Shown piece after piece: positions 1 through 7,373 of a stretch of DNA of 64,000 nt. Position numbers and translations under genes: made by a program. Source of the stretch: Streptomyces sp. MUM 178J (GTDB lineage: Bacteria > Actinomycetota > Actinomycetes > Streptomycetales > Streptomycetaceae); contig NZ_JADWYQ010000021.1 of the NCBI RefSeq assembly GCF_022414575.1, positions 43,670-107,669 of the forward strand, given 5' to 3'. Position 1 is the stretch's first letter. Each line of letters starts with the position of its first letter. A model generated the notes under the pieces. The model searched no databases. It was not told where the DNA came from and worked only from the letters and a program-made list of their open reading frames with translations.

Positions 1-197
1 ACGCAAGCAAGGGCGACAGGCTGGTGGTGCACGGCAGGATCGTCGGTCAGCACGACAGGACGGCCGAGGTCATCGAGGTGCTGGGCGAGAACGGCGAGCC
101 TCCCTTCCGGGTCCGGTTCGAGGACGGCCACGAGACGGTCATGTCTCCCGGGCCCGACACCGTCGTCCGGCACTTCCCGGACAAGGACCGTCGCTAG
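1..197 (+). CDS. DUF1918 domain protein, C-terminal part
   Basis: Only the last 64 codons or so lie in the window; the reading frame runs from base 3 to the TAG at 195-197. The fragment contains GDRLVVHGRIVGQHDRTAEV and then VRFEDGHETVMSPGPD, the pattern of the short DUF1918 proteins of actinobacteria. These are single small beta-barrel (SH3-like) domains of about 60-70 residues, so little of the gene is probably missing. The function is not known; no catalytic residues or membrane segments are visible. The gene is convergent with the hydrolase-like gene on the other side of a repeat-rich intergenic stretch. Confidence 0.8.
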   Translation, partial: ASKGDRLVVHGRIVGQHDRTAEVIEVLGENGEPPFRVRFEDGHETVMSPGPDTVVRHFPDKDRR

Positions 198-508
198 TGC
201 CGCGACCGGCGATGTTTGCCCGTCAGGGAGCGTCGTCCGGCGCTGGGGGCACCCCCGCGCCCGAAGGGCTGCGGGGGAGATCGCAAGGCGGCCGGAAGCC
301 CTCGTAGCGGAGCTACTTGGGCTTTGGCCAACGCAGCATGGGGGCACCTCCCGGGCCCGCAGGGCCCAGGGGGTGGGGGTCCCGCCCAGGCCGGAGGCCG
401 TGGGGGAGCGTGCAGGGCGGCGCGACAGGGCAGAGCTTGCCGGGAGCGGCACCGGTGCCGGGGCCGGCGGTGTCTGCCCGGCGCCAGCCCCTTGCGGCGA
501 GAGGCGGC
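198..508. repeat. convergent intergenic region with dispersed GC-rich repeat (copy A)
   Basis: There is no credible gene here. Bases 301-420 hold a GC-rich element whose core, TGGCCAACGC followed by TGGGGGC and CCTCCCGG, recurs at 36652-36752. It contains an interrupted inverted repeat (AGCCC..GTAGC / GCTAC..GGGCT, about 296-324) and GGGCCC-GCA-GGGCCC (353-367). Both copies sit between convergent genes, so a role as bidirectional terminator is plausible. I infer that role from position and fold only. Confidence 0.55.
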
Positions 509-1771
509 TCACCGGTCGGCGTAGTGGTCCAAGACCACTCTGGTCATCGCGCCGATCGGGTCCTGAGCGACCTCCTTCGCCGAGAAGAAGCAGTGGCCGC
601 GGACCTGCGGGCACCGGGCCGCGAGCGTGAGATGGCGGGACAGCTCCGCCGGATCCTGCCAGGCGTCGGGCTGGCCTGGCGCGCCCGCCTTGTAGAGCGC
701 CTCACCGATGTAGAGGTCGACGCCGGAGCCCGCGGCCACCTCGTCCCACCAGGGCGTCAGCCGGGCGTAGTCGGCGGCGGAGAAGCCGATGTGCCAGTAC
801 ACCTGCGGCACCACATAGTCGATCCAGCCTTCCCTCACCCACTTGCGGGTGTCCGCGTGCAGGTCGTCGTAGGTCTGCACGCCGGCCCGGGTGTCGGAGC
901 CCAGCGGATCGCTGTCGGCGTTGCGCCACACCCCGAAGGGGCTGATGCCGAAGCGGGTCCCCGGCCTGATGCTCCTGATCCGGTCGCCCATCTCGATGAC
1001 CAGCCGGTCGGTGTTGTCCCGCCGCCAGGCCGCCCGGTCCTCGAAGCAGGCGCCATAGCGGGCGTAGGCGTCATCGTCGTCGAAGGACTGCCCGGCGACG
1101 GGATACGGATAGAAGTAGTCGTCGAAGTGGACGGCGTCGACGTCGTAGCGCTCGACGGCGTCCAGCATCGCGTCCTGGACAAAGCGCCGCACATCTGGCA
1201 GGCCCGGGTTGTAGTAGAGCCGGCCGCCGTACACGACGGTCCATTCCGGGTGCCGCCGCGCCGGGTGGCCGGGCGCCAGGCGCGACGGGTCGTCGTGGAG
1301 GGCGACCCGGTACGGATTGAACCAGGCGTGCAGCTCCAGCCCGCGCGCATGGGCCTCGTGCACCGCCGTGCCGAGCGGGTCCCAGCCGGGATCCTGACCC
1401 TGTACCCCGCTGAGGTACTGCGACCAGGGCTCGTACGGCGAGGGCCACAGGGCGTCCGCGGTGGGGCGGACCTGGAAGACGACGGCGTTCAGCCGCCGGG
1501 CCACAGCCGCGTCGAGGAGGTCGAGCAGCTCGGTGCGCTGTCGGCCGGCGTCGAGACCGGGCCGGGAGGGCCAGTCGCGGTTGGTGACGGTGGCTGCCCA
1601 CATGCCCCGGAAGTCCTGCACATACCCGCCCCGGCGGGCTTTTCGTGCGGGCGCGGGGGCGGCGACGGCGTCCCCGGCCGGCGTCAGCGCGACGGCCAGC
1701 GCACCGGCGGCGGCCAGCATGAGCCTTCTTCTCCCGGTGTGCCGGGTGACTGTTCGGATATCAGCTCCCAT
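509..1771 (-). CDS. GHL10/DUF187-type glycoside hydrolase-like exported protein
   Basis: The protein has 420 residues. The N-terminus reads RRRLMLAAAGALAVALTP, a Tat-like twin-arginine signal, so the product is probably exported. The domain begins with RGMWAATVTNRDWPS, the hallmark of the GHL10 (DUF187) family of TIM-barrel proteins related to glycoside hydrolases. Further family-type segments are FQVRPTADALWPSPYEPWS, HAWFNPYR, VDAVHFDDYFYPYP and YVVPQVYWHIGF. Members are thought to act on cell-wall or other polysaccharides, but the substrate is unknown. I chose the ATG at 1771 because it just precedes the signal peptide. The open frame continues upstream only as a shadow of the dehydrogenase gene. 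Confidence 0.85.
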   Translation of the reverse strand: MGADIRTVTRHTGRRRLMLAAAGALAVALTPAGDAVAAPAPARKARRGGYVQDFRGMWAATVTNRDWPSRPGLDAGRQRTELLDLLDAAVARRLNAVVFQVRPTADALWPSPYEPWSQYLSGVQGQDPGWDPLGTAVHEAHARGLELHAWFNPYRVALHDDPSRLAPGHPARRHPEWTVVYGGRLYYNPGLPDVRRFVQDAMLDAVERYDVDAVHFDDYFYPYPVAGQSFDDDDAYARYGACFEDRAAWRRDNTDRLVIEMGDRIRSIRPGTRFGISPFGVWRNADSDPLGSDTRAGVQTYDDLHADTRKWVREGWIDYVVPQVYWHIGFSAADYARLTPWWDEVAAGSGVDLYIGEALYKAGAPGQPDAWQDPAELSRHLTLAARCPQVRGHCFFSAKEVAQDPIGAMTRVVLDHYADR

Positions 1772-1907
1772 GTCCGGACAGCATGCCCGGCCCTGGCCGC
1801 CCTGCACAGATGCAATCGGAGTAACGTCAGGGGGTCGAGGCGGGCGCCGGAACCATACGGGGGCCTGCCGCAGGAGCTGAGCGAAAGGCACGAGGGTGAC
1901 GGACTCA

Positions 1908-2768
1908 ATGGCCGACATTGCACGCGTCGGAGTGGTGGGCTGCGGCCAGATGGGCGCGGGCATCGCCGAGGTGTGCGCACGCAGCGGCCTGGAGGTGAAG
2001 GTCGCCGAGACCACGGGCGAGGCCCTGGAGATCGGCCGCACCCGCCTGTACAACTCCCTGGCCAAGGCCGCGGAGCGCGGCAAGATCACCGAGGAGGAGC
2101 GCGACGCGACCCTGGAGCGGCTCACCTTCACCACCGATCTCGGCGAGTTCGCGGACCGCGATCTCGTCATCGAGGCGGTCGTGGAGAACGAGCAGGTCAA
2201 GACCGAGATCTTCCAGGTCCTGGACCAGGTGGTGACCCGGCAGGATGCGATCCTCGCCTCCAACACCTCCTCCATCCCGCTGGTGAAGCTGGCGGTGGCG
2301 ACCTCCCGGCCGGACCAGGTCGTCGGCATCCACTTCTTCAACCCCGCGCCGGTGCAGCGGCTCGTCGAGCTCATCCCCGCGCTGACCACCTCCGAGGAGA
2401 CGGTCAAGCGCTCGGAGGCCGTGGTCCAGCAGGTGCTGGGCAAGCACGCCATCCGTGCGCAGGACCGTTCGGGCTTTGTGGTGAACGCCCTGCTCATCCC
2501 GTATCTGCTCTCCGCGATCCGGATGTTCGAGTCCGGCATCGCCAGCCGTGAGGACATCGACAACGGCATGGAGCTGGGCTGCGCCCATCCGATGGGCCCG
2601 CTGAAGCTCTCCGACCTCATCGGCCTGGACACGGTCGCGTCTGTGGCGGACTCGATGTACGCGGAGTTCAAGGAGCCGCTGTACGCCGCTCCCCCGCTGC
2701 TGCAGCGGATGGTCGACGCGGGGCGGCTGGGGCGGAAGTCGGGGGCCGGCTTCTACTCGTACTCCTGA
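1908..2768 (+). CDS. 3-hydroxybutyryl-CoA dehydrogenase
   Basis: This NAD(P)-dependent enzyme interconverts acetoacetyl-CoA and 3-hydroxybutyryl-CoA (butyrate, polyhydroxybutyrate and fatty-acid metabolism). The Rossmann motif GVVGCGQMGAGIAEV is near the N-terminus. The segment HFFNPAPVQRLVELI carries the catalytic His. The C-terminal domain contains DRSGFVVNALLIPYL and ends GRKSGAGFYSYS, typical of the family. The length (286 aa from ATG, 290 from GTG) is normal. An in-frame GTG at 1896 follows AAAGG at 1884-1888 with good spacing and is a real alternative start. The gene is monocistronic and divergent from the GHL10-type gene. Confidence 0.93.
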   Translation: MADIARVGVVGCGQMGAGIAEVCARSGLEVKVAETTGEALEIGRTRLYNSLAKAAERGKITEEERDATLERLTFTTDLGEFADRDLVIEAVVENEQVKTEIFQVLDQVVTRQDAILASNTSSIPLVKLAVATSRPDQVVGIHFFNPAPVQRLVELIPALTTSEETVKRSEAVVQQVLGKHAIRAQDRSGFVVNALLIPYLLSAIRMFESGIASREDIDNGMELGCAHPMGPLKLSDLIGLDTVASVADSMYAEFKEPLYAAPPLLQRMVDAGRLGRKSGAGFYSYS

Positions 2769-2772
2769 CGGA

Positions 2773-2865
2773 CCGGCTCAACGGGCCCGGTTCACCCCGA
2801 CCGGCTCACCGGACCCGGTTCACACGGAGTGTGCGGGGTGCGCTCGCATATGCCGTGCGCACACA
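2773..2865. repeat. 28-bp direct duplication and hairpin after the dehydrogenase gene
   Basis: Bases 2773-2800 and 2801-2828 are imperfect copies of a unit beginning ACCGGCTCA. They are followed by a hairpin-forming pair GTGTGCG (2830-2836) / CGCACAC (2859-2865). The stretch lies in the 182-bp gap between two plus-strand genes, so termination of the first gene is possible. No further function can be read. Confidence 0.4.
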
Positions 2866-2950
2866 CTCCCGCCCTCCCACCAGGGGGAGTTGACTCGGAT
2901 CGCTCAGCCAAGGGTCCGCGCACGACTTTTCCCTGCTAAGGAGTCCATCC

Positions 2951-3208
2951 GTGACCACCGGCCCTGATCACTTAGTGGTCGTCGAGGAGTTCGCAGAGCT
3001 GCGCCGCAGCATCGACGTCGGCCTGGCCCGCATCGACGGCCAACTGGCCCTGCTCGCACAGCGCAACGAACAGATCGACCGGGACCTGTCCGATCTCGCC
3101 GCACGCGTCGGCTCACTGGAGCACGGAAGGTGGCCGCTGCCCGCGGTGGCCGCGCTCACCGCGCTGGGCGCGCTGGCGGTCGCGCTCTGGGAGGCGGTGG
3201 GAGGTTGA
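2951..3208 (+). CDS. small coiled-coil protein with C-terminal membrane anchor
   Basis: This is an 85-residue protein with a GTG start preceded by AAGGAG at seven bases spacing, a strong site that makes it a likely real gene. Residues 10-58 form a charged heptad-like helix (EFAELRRSIDVGLARIDGQL region). A single C-terminal hydrophobic stretch begins WPLPAVAALTALGALAVAL. No signal peptide or catalytic motif is visible. The arrangement predicts a tail-anchored cytoplasmic coiled coil, perhaps oligomeric. I do not recognise a named family and assign no function. Confidence 0.7.
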   Translation: MTTGPDHLVVVEEFAELRRSIDVGLARIDGQLALLAQRNEQIDRDLSDLAARVGSLEHGRWPLPAVAALTALGALAVALWEAVGG

Positions 3209-3810
3209 CACCGGGGCTGCCGCCCCGTGCCGCCGCGGTGCGGCAGCCCCGCACCGCGGAAGCCGGCGCGTCAGCCGCGCCGGACGGGCTCACGGCCCCG
3301 TCGGCTGCCCGCAGCCGCGGAACGGCCGGAGGCCGAACACGACCACGTCGGCGTAACGGGCGGGGCGCTCCCGTACCCCGCCGGTCGGCGCGCCCGGCAG
3401 CGGCCGTCTGCCACCGCGTCTGCCACTGCGGGCGAGTAGAGCGCCGTTCGCGGGCAGGAGATGCTGCAGCGCGTTTCCCATCAGCGGGCCCAGCCGCGCC
3501 TGCGACCCGGCGCTCGGATCGCAGGCGTGAAGGCCCAGCCATCGCGAGGACGCGTCTCGGGGGCGGATGCCCATGGCTCGCACGCGGCGGAGCCGGCGTG
3601 GTCCAGGGGACGCGGGGCGGTGGCCCCGCCCCCCTGCACCCGCGGAGGTCCGGGGCGCCGCCCCGCCCTCCCCTCAGGGCCCGGGGACCCTCGGGCCTCC
3701 GGGCTGCCAGGCCACCGGGCTGCCAGGCTGCCAGGCCGCCGGGCCACCGGACCCTCGGGCCACCAGGCCGCCGGGCCACCGGACCCTCGGGCCACCAGGC
3801 CACCAGGCGG
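3209..3810. repeat. 602-bp gene-free stretch with GC-rich tandem repeats
   Basis: The open frames here are low-complexity and have no recognisable domain. From about 3685 to 3812 the sequence is a run of imperfect repeats of GGACCCTCGGGC plus CCACCAGGC-type blocks. Two neighbouring units starting at 3749 and 3781 are nearly identical with a 32-bp period. The tract reaches the stop codon of the Nudix gene on the minus strand, at its 3' side, and lies between convergent genes. It could terminate or stabilise transcripts, or simply be an unstable minisatellite. Confidence 0.5.
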
Positions 3811-4341
3811 CTAGCCGAGGCGCAGGTGGTGCAGCATCAGCAGGCCCGCCGCCATGTTCGCCGCGGGGATCTCACCGCGGGCGATCATGTCGGGGATCAG
3901 CTTCAGCGGGATCCACTCGCGGCGCGAGGACTCGAAGTCGTCCTCCGGGGGGCCGATGTACGTGGCCTCCTCGGACCAGTAGAGATGGTGCTGGGCGTCG
4001 GTCAGGCCGTTGGACGGCTCGACGGTCAGCAGATGCCGGAGCGGGCCGGGCCGCCAGCCGGTCTCCTCCTCCATCTCCCGCGCGGCCGCGGTCGGCACGT
4101 CCTCCCCGTCCTCCACGACCCCCGCGGCCAGCTCCCAGCCCCAGCTGTCGGTGATGAACCGGTGCCGCCAGAGCATCAGCACCTCGTTGGCCGCGTTGAC
4201 CGCCGTGGCGACGGCGACCGGACGGAGCCGGATCAGGAAGTGGTCCAGCCGCCGCCCGTCGGGCAGCGCCACATCCGCCAGGTTCACGCGGAACCAGCGG
4301 TTTTCATACACAGTCTGTTCGCTTAATTTCGTCCACTGCAC
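3811..4341 (-). CDS. Nudix hydrolase (ADP-ribose pyrophosphatase-like)
   Basis: This is a 176-residue cytoplasmic Nudix protein. The Nudix box is GVVEDGEDVPTAAAREMEEE followed by TGW, with the metal-binding REMEEE intact at about residues 75-97. An N-terminal beta region (YENRWFRVNLADVALPDG) precedes it, as in ADP-ribose/NDP-sugar pyrophosphatases. The likely reaction is hydrolysis of a nucleoside diphosphate linked to another moiety, but the substrate cannot be read from sequence. The gene starts 51 bases after the stop of the NsdA-like regulator on the same strand, so co-transcription is likely. Confidence 0.9.
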   Translation of the reverse strand: MQWTKLSEQTVYENRWFRVNLADVALPDGRRLDHFLIRLRPVAVATAVNAANEVLMLWRHRFITDSWGWELAAGVVEDGEDVPTAAAREMEEETGWRPGPLRHLLTVEPSNGLTDAQHHLYWSEEATYIGPPEDDFESSRREWIPLKLIPDMIARGEIPAANMAAGLLMLHHLRLG

Positions 4342-4392
4342 GCTTCTGCCACCTTTCGACGAGTCGGTGGCAATATCGCAGCAGCGGCACGA

Positions 4393-5733
4393 TCAGAGGG
4401 GAACGCGCAGCGCCCCGTCGATCAGTTCGGCCGCCTCCTCGGCGTCGGTGCAGCCGCTGGCCGCCAGATGGCGGCGCACAGCCCGCAGCCGGTCCCGCAG
4501 CCGCTGCGACTCCATCCCCCTCGCCCGCTCTGCCATCTCCGCGGCGGTGGACGCAGCCCGCTCCGCCTCGCCCTGCCGCAGCTCGATCTGGCTGAGCATG
4601 GCGAGCCGGTGCACCCGTCCGCGGTCATGGGCGGGCGCGTCCACGGCGACGGCAGCGTGCTCCCGCGCGGCCGGCAGATCGCCGAGGCTCAGCAGCGCCT
4701 CCGCCACCTGGACGTTCACCAGGCCGGGCTGGACATAGCCGGTCTCGTCGGGCTCCGTGCCCGGGCTGATCCGCTCCGCCTCCCGCTCGGCCCGCCGGAT
4801 GCACCGCAGCGCACTGCTCCCGTCGCCCAGATGTGCGTACGCCTTCGCCTGCATCGCATGCAGATCGGCGGCGAGGGCCGGGGTGATCTCCCGCCCGGCG
4901 CCGCGCAGCGCAGCCTCGGCGAAGGCCACGGCCTGCCGGTACTCCGCCATGAACAGAGCCTGATTGACCAGCAGCGCGATGACGTAAGCGCCGAGGCCGC
5001 GGTCCCCGCTGGCCTTCGCCAGCCGCAGGGCCTGGTGGAAGTAGCGCTGCGCCAGGCCATGGGCGTCGGAGTCGTAGGCGCAGATCCCGGCGACCGCCAC
5101 CAGTCCGCCGGCAGCGCGGTGGAGCTGCCGGCCCAGGGCGTCGCTGTAGCCGCCGCGCAGCAGCGGCGCGGTCTCGGCGTTGAGGAAGCCGACGACCCGC
5201 GAGCGGGTGGCGACGCCGCCCGCCCTGCGGTACATCAGCTCGTAGTGGGCCCGGGCGGCGCGCAGCATCTTGATGTCGGACATGGACACCCGGGTGCGCC
5301 CGGCACGCGACACATCGGCGTCCTCGGGCGGGTTCTCCCACTCCCATACGGGCATCACGGCGGGCGTGCCGGTGACGGCGGGGGCCTGGAGGAGGTGGCG
5401 GCGCTGCTGTTCGTCGGAGCGCCACAGCGCGGTGGCGCGCTCCACGAAGCCGGAGAGCGGGGTGCCGGGGGCCGTCGGGGCCTCTCCGGGGACCCCGAGG
5501 CCGATGTCCCCGAGCGTGACGGGCCGCTTCAAACGATCCGCGAGCACTTCGCAGATGAGGTCCGGAACCCGTCCACGGGGGCGCTGCCCCTTCAGCCAGC
5601 GCGCCACCGCCGTGTGCTCGTAGCGCAGCGCCAGTCCTCTGGCCTTTCCCGCGTGGTTGACCCGGGCGGCGAGCCCGGCGTTGGAGATGCCCGCCTCGTC
5701 GAGCAGGGCGTCGAGCAGGGTGTTGGGCTGCAT
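4393..5733 (-). CDS. NsdA-like transcriptional regulator with TPR-type repeats
   Basis: The protein has 446 residues. The N-terminus (NTLLDALLDEAGISNAGLAA and the following YEHTAVARWLKGQRPRG) is a helix-turn-helix that closely matches the Streptomyces NsdA family. NsdA is known as a negative regulator of differentiation and antibiotic production in S. coelicolor. From about residue 130 to the end the protein is helical, with TPR-like pairs such as AQRYFHQALRLAKASGDRGL and ADLHAMQAKAYAHLGDGSSA. It should be a cytoplasmic DNA-binding regulator; target genes are unknown. Streptomyces carries several paralogues, so this may not be the nsdA orthologue, and I leave the symbol blank. Confidence 0.8.
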   Translation of the reverse strand: MQPNTLLDALLDEAGISNAGLAARVNHAGKARGLALRYEHTAVARWLKGQRPRGRVPDLICEVLADRLKRPVTLGDIGLGVPGEAPTAPGTPLSGFVERATALWRSDEQQRRHLLQAPAVTGTPAVMPVWEWENPPEDADVSRAGRTRVSMSDIKMLRAARAHYELMYRRAGGVATRSRVVGFLNAETAPLLRGGYSDALGRQLHRAAGGLVAVAGICAYDSDAHGLAQRYFHQALRLAKASGDRGLGAYVIALLVNQALFMAEYRQAVAFAEAALRGAGREITPALAADLHAMQAKAYAHLGDGSSALRCIRRAEREAERISPGTEPDETGYVQPGLVNVQVAEALLSLGDLPAAREHAAVAVDAPAHDRGRVHRLAMLSQIELRQGEAERAASTAAEMAERARGMESQRLRDRLRAVRRHLAASGCTDAEEAAELIDGALRVPL

Positions 5734-6004
5734 GGTGCCCCTCCGTCAACTCGGTTCGCCCAGCCTAGTGGAGGCCGGTTCGCACGGGGTGTGAAACGAG
5801 TGCCCACATCTGTGCCCCGTGCGCTCTGCCGCCGTGCCGGGTGCGCCGGTTGACTTGTCCTCCTCTCACAGAGGCGGCCGGGGCCGTCGGCTCCCCCTCG
5901 AAACATGCGGCGGCCCGTGCTCGCGTCGTCTGCTCTGCTGATCTGCCCGACACTCCGCGGCAGGGCAGACGACGCCGGCCGCGCAGAGTCCCGGAAGCGT
6001 GACC

Positions 6005-7141
6005 TCAGCGATTGGAGGGTTCCGGCCGGGTGCGGCGCAGCGTGGTCTCCGCGGTCTCTCCGGGCTGCGCCGGCACTCGGGCACGGTCGTCGCGCAGCAC
6101 CAGGAGTGCCACATCGTCGGTGAGCTTGCCGCCGGTGTGCCGCAGCAACGCCCTGTGCACGCTGTGGATCACCGCGGCGGGTGGGACCGGTGTGCCGTCG
6201 CAGGCGAGCGCGGCGTCGGTCAGCGCGGCGTCCAGGCCGAAGAAGCGGCCCGATGCGTCACGGGCGTCCTCCGCCCCGTCCGTGTGCAGGACGAGTGTGT
6301 CGCCGGGCAGCAGACGTCCGCACTCCTCCTCCGGAAGCTCCGCCGGCAGCGGGAACATGCCGAGCGGCGGGAGCGGGTCCGCGTCCGCGAGCGGCAGTGC
6401 GGCGGGCGGCTGCGGTCCGCAGCGCAGGCGATAGGGCCAGGGATGGCCGCAGTTGAGCGCCGTGAGCGTGCCGTCCGGTCCGATCTGGAGCAGCAGTACG
6501 GTGACGAACTCCTCGGATGCCGGGTGTGCGGTCGGCGGCTGGGCCGGATCGCCGTCGCCCGCACGCTCCCCCAGATGACGCTGCACGGCGCGGTCCAGCC
6601 GCCGCAGTACATCGCAGAGTTCCGGTTCGTCGTACGCCGCTTCGCGGAAGCTGCCGAGAACGACGGCGACGGCCCCAATGGCGCCGATGCCATGGCCCCG
6701 GACGTCCCCGATCACGAGACGGACACCGTGGGCGGTGGCGACCGCCTCGTACAGATCGCCGCCGACGGCCGCCCCGCGGCTGGCGGAGAGCTGTCCTGCG
6801 GCCAGTGCGAGCCCGTCCAGCCGGGGCGGCAGGGGCCGCAGCAGGACCCGCTGGGCGGCGTCGGCCACTTCGCGGACGCGGCGCAGCTCGCGGTAGAGCC
6901 CGCACCGGACGCCGAGGACGAGGGCCGCGCCGGTGGCGAAGAAGACCGCGGAGGTGACGATCCGCTCGCCGAGCCCGGCCGGTTCTTCGGGGGCGCAGAC
7001 CAGCCGCCAGACGACGGCGGCCGCGCCCCAGCCCACGGGCAGGGCGATAGGCAGCATTCGGCGCAGTCGCGCCTGGCGCTCCCCTGCGGATCTCACCCAC
7101 AGAGGGAGCGGAAAGGGCCTCCGAGATCTGATACGGATCAT
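6005..7141 (-). CDS. membrane-anchored PP2C/SpoIIE-type protein phosphatase
   Basis: This 378-residue protein has two hydrophobic segments near the N-terminus (MLPIALPVGWGAAAVVWRLV and RIVTSAVFFATGAALVLGVR). A cytoplasmic SpoIIE-type PP2C domain follows, with metal-binding motifs GGDLYEA, IGDVRGHGIGA, NCGHPWPYRL, LHTDGAEDARD and LTDDVALLVL. Such enzymes dephosphorylate Ser/Thr on regulators, often anti-anti-sigma factors. No sensor (PAS/GAF) domain is present. I chose the ATG at 7141 because GAGGGG lies nine bases before it; the frame is open further upstream without support. It is separated from pheT by a terminator. Confidence 0.87.
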   Translation of the reverse strand: MIRIRSRRPFPLPLWVRSAGERQARLRRMLPIALPVGWGAAAVVWRLVCAPEEPAGLGERIVTSAVFFATGAALVLGVRCGLYRELRRVREVADAAQRVLLRPLPPRLDGLALAAGQLSASRGAAVGGDLYEAVATAHGVRLVIGDVRGHGIGAIGAVAVVLGSFREAAYDEPELCDVLRRLDRAVQRHLGERAGDGDPAQPPTAHPASEEFVTVLLLQIGPDGTLTALNCGHPWPYRLRCGPQPPAALPLADADPLPPLGMFPLPAELPEEECGRLLPGDTLVLHTDGAEDARDASGRFFGLDAALTDAALACDGTPVPPAAVIHSVHRALLRHTGGKLTDDVALLVLRDDRARVPAQPGETAETTLRRTRPEPSNR

Positions 7142-7318
7142 GCGGATGGTCCCCTCATAGACCCCTGTCCGGCGCACCCGGCCCGCACCTTCGACCGGCT
7201 CGATTCTGTCGAGCACGAAGGGCTGAAAGGAACATCGTCCGACGAACTCACCCAAATGAGTGAGCACCGTTCCGAGCTGTCCCGGGGCTCACGACAAGTA
7301 GGGCGGACGGGCATGACA

Positions 7319-7353
7319 AGGGGGCGCACACGGGCCGACCGTGCGCGCCCCCT
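7319..7353 (-). terminator. terminator after pheT
   Basis: AGGGGGCGCAC (7319-7329) pairs with GTGCGCGCCCCCT (7341-7353) with a two-base bulge and an 11-base loop. It begins 20 bases beyond the pheT stop on the minus strand. Confidence 0.65.
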
Positions 7354-7373
7354 CAGCCGGGCCTTCCTGCGGC

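Noticed and set aside
317..2551. 744-codon open frame on the plus strand
   Set aside because: It overlaps the GHL10-type gene on the opposite strand and the dehydrogenase gene in another frame, and its translation is low-complexity Arg/Gly/Pro without any domain. It is a shadow typical of high-GC DNA.
3290..3583. 97-codon minus-strand frame in the 3.2-3.8 kb gap
   Set aside because: It lacks a clear ribosome-binding site or recognised domain and is surrounded by low-complexity repeats; the evidence does not support calling a gene.
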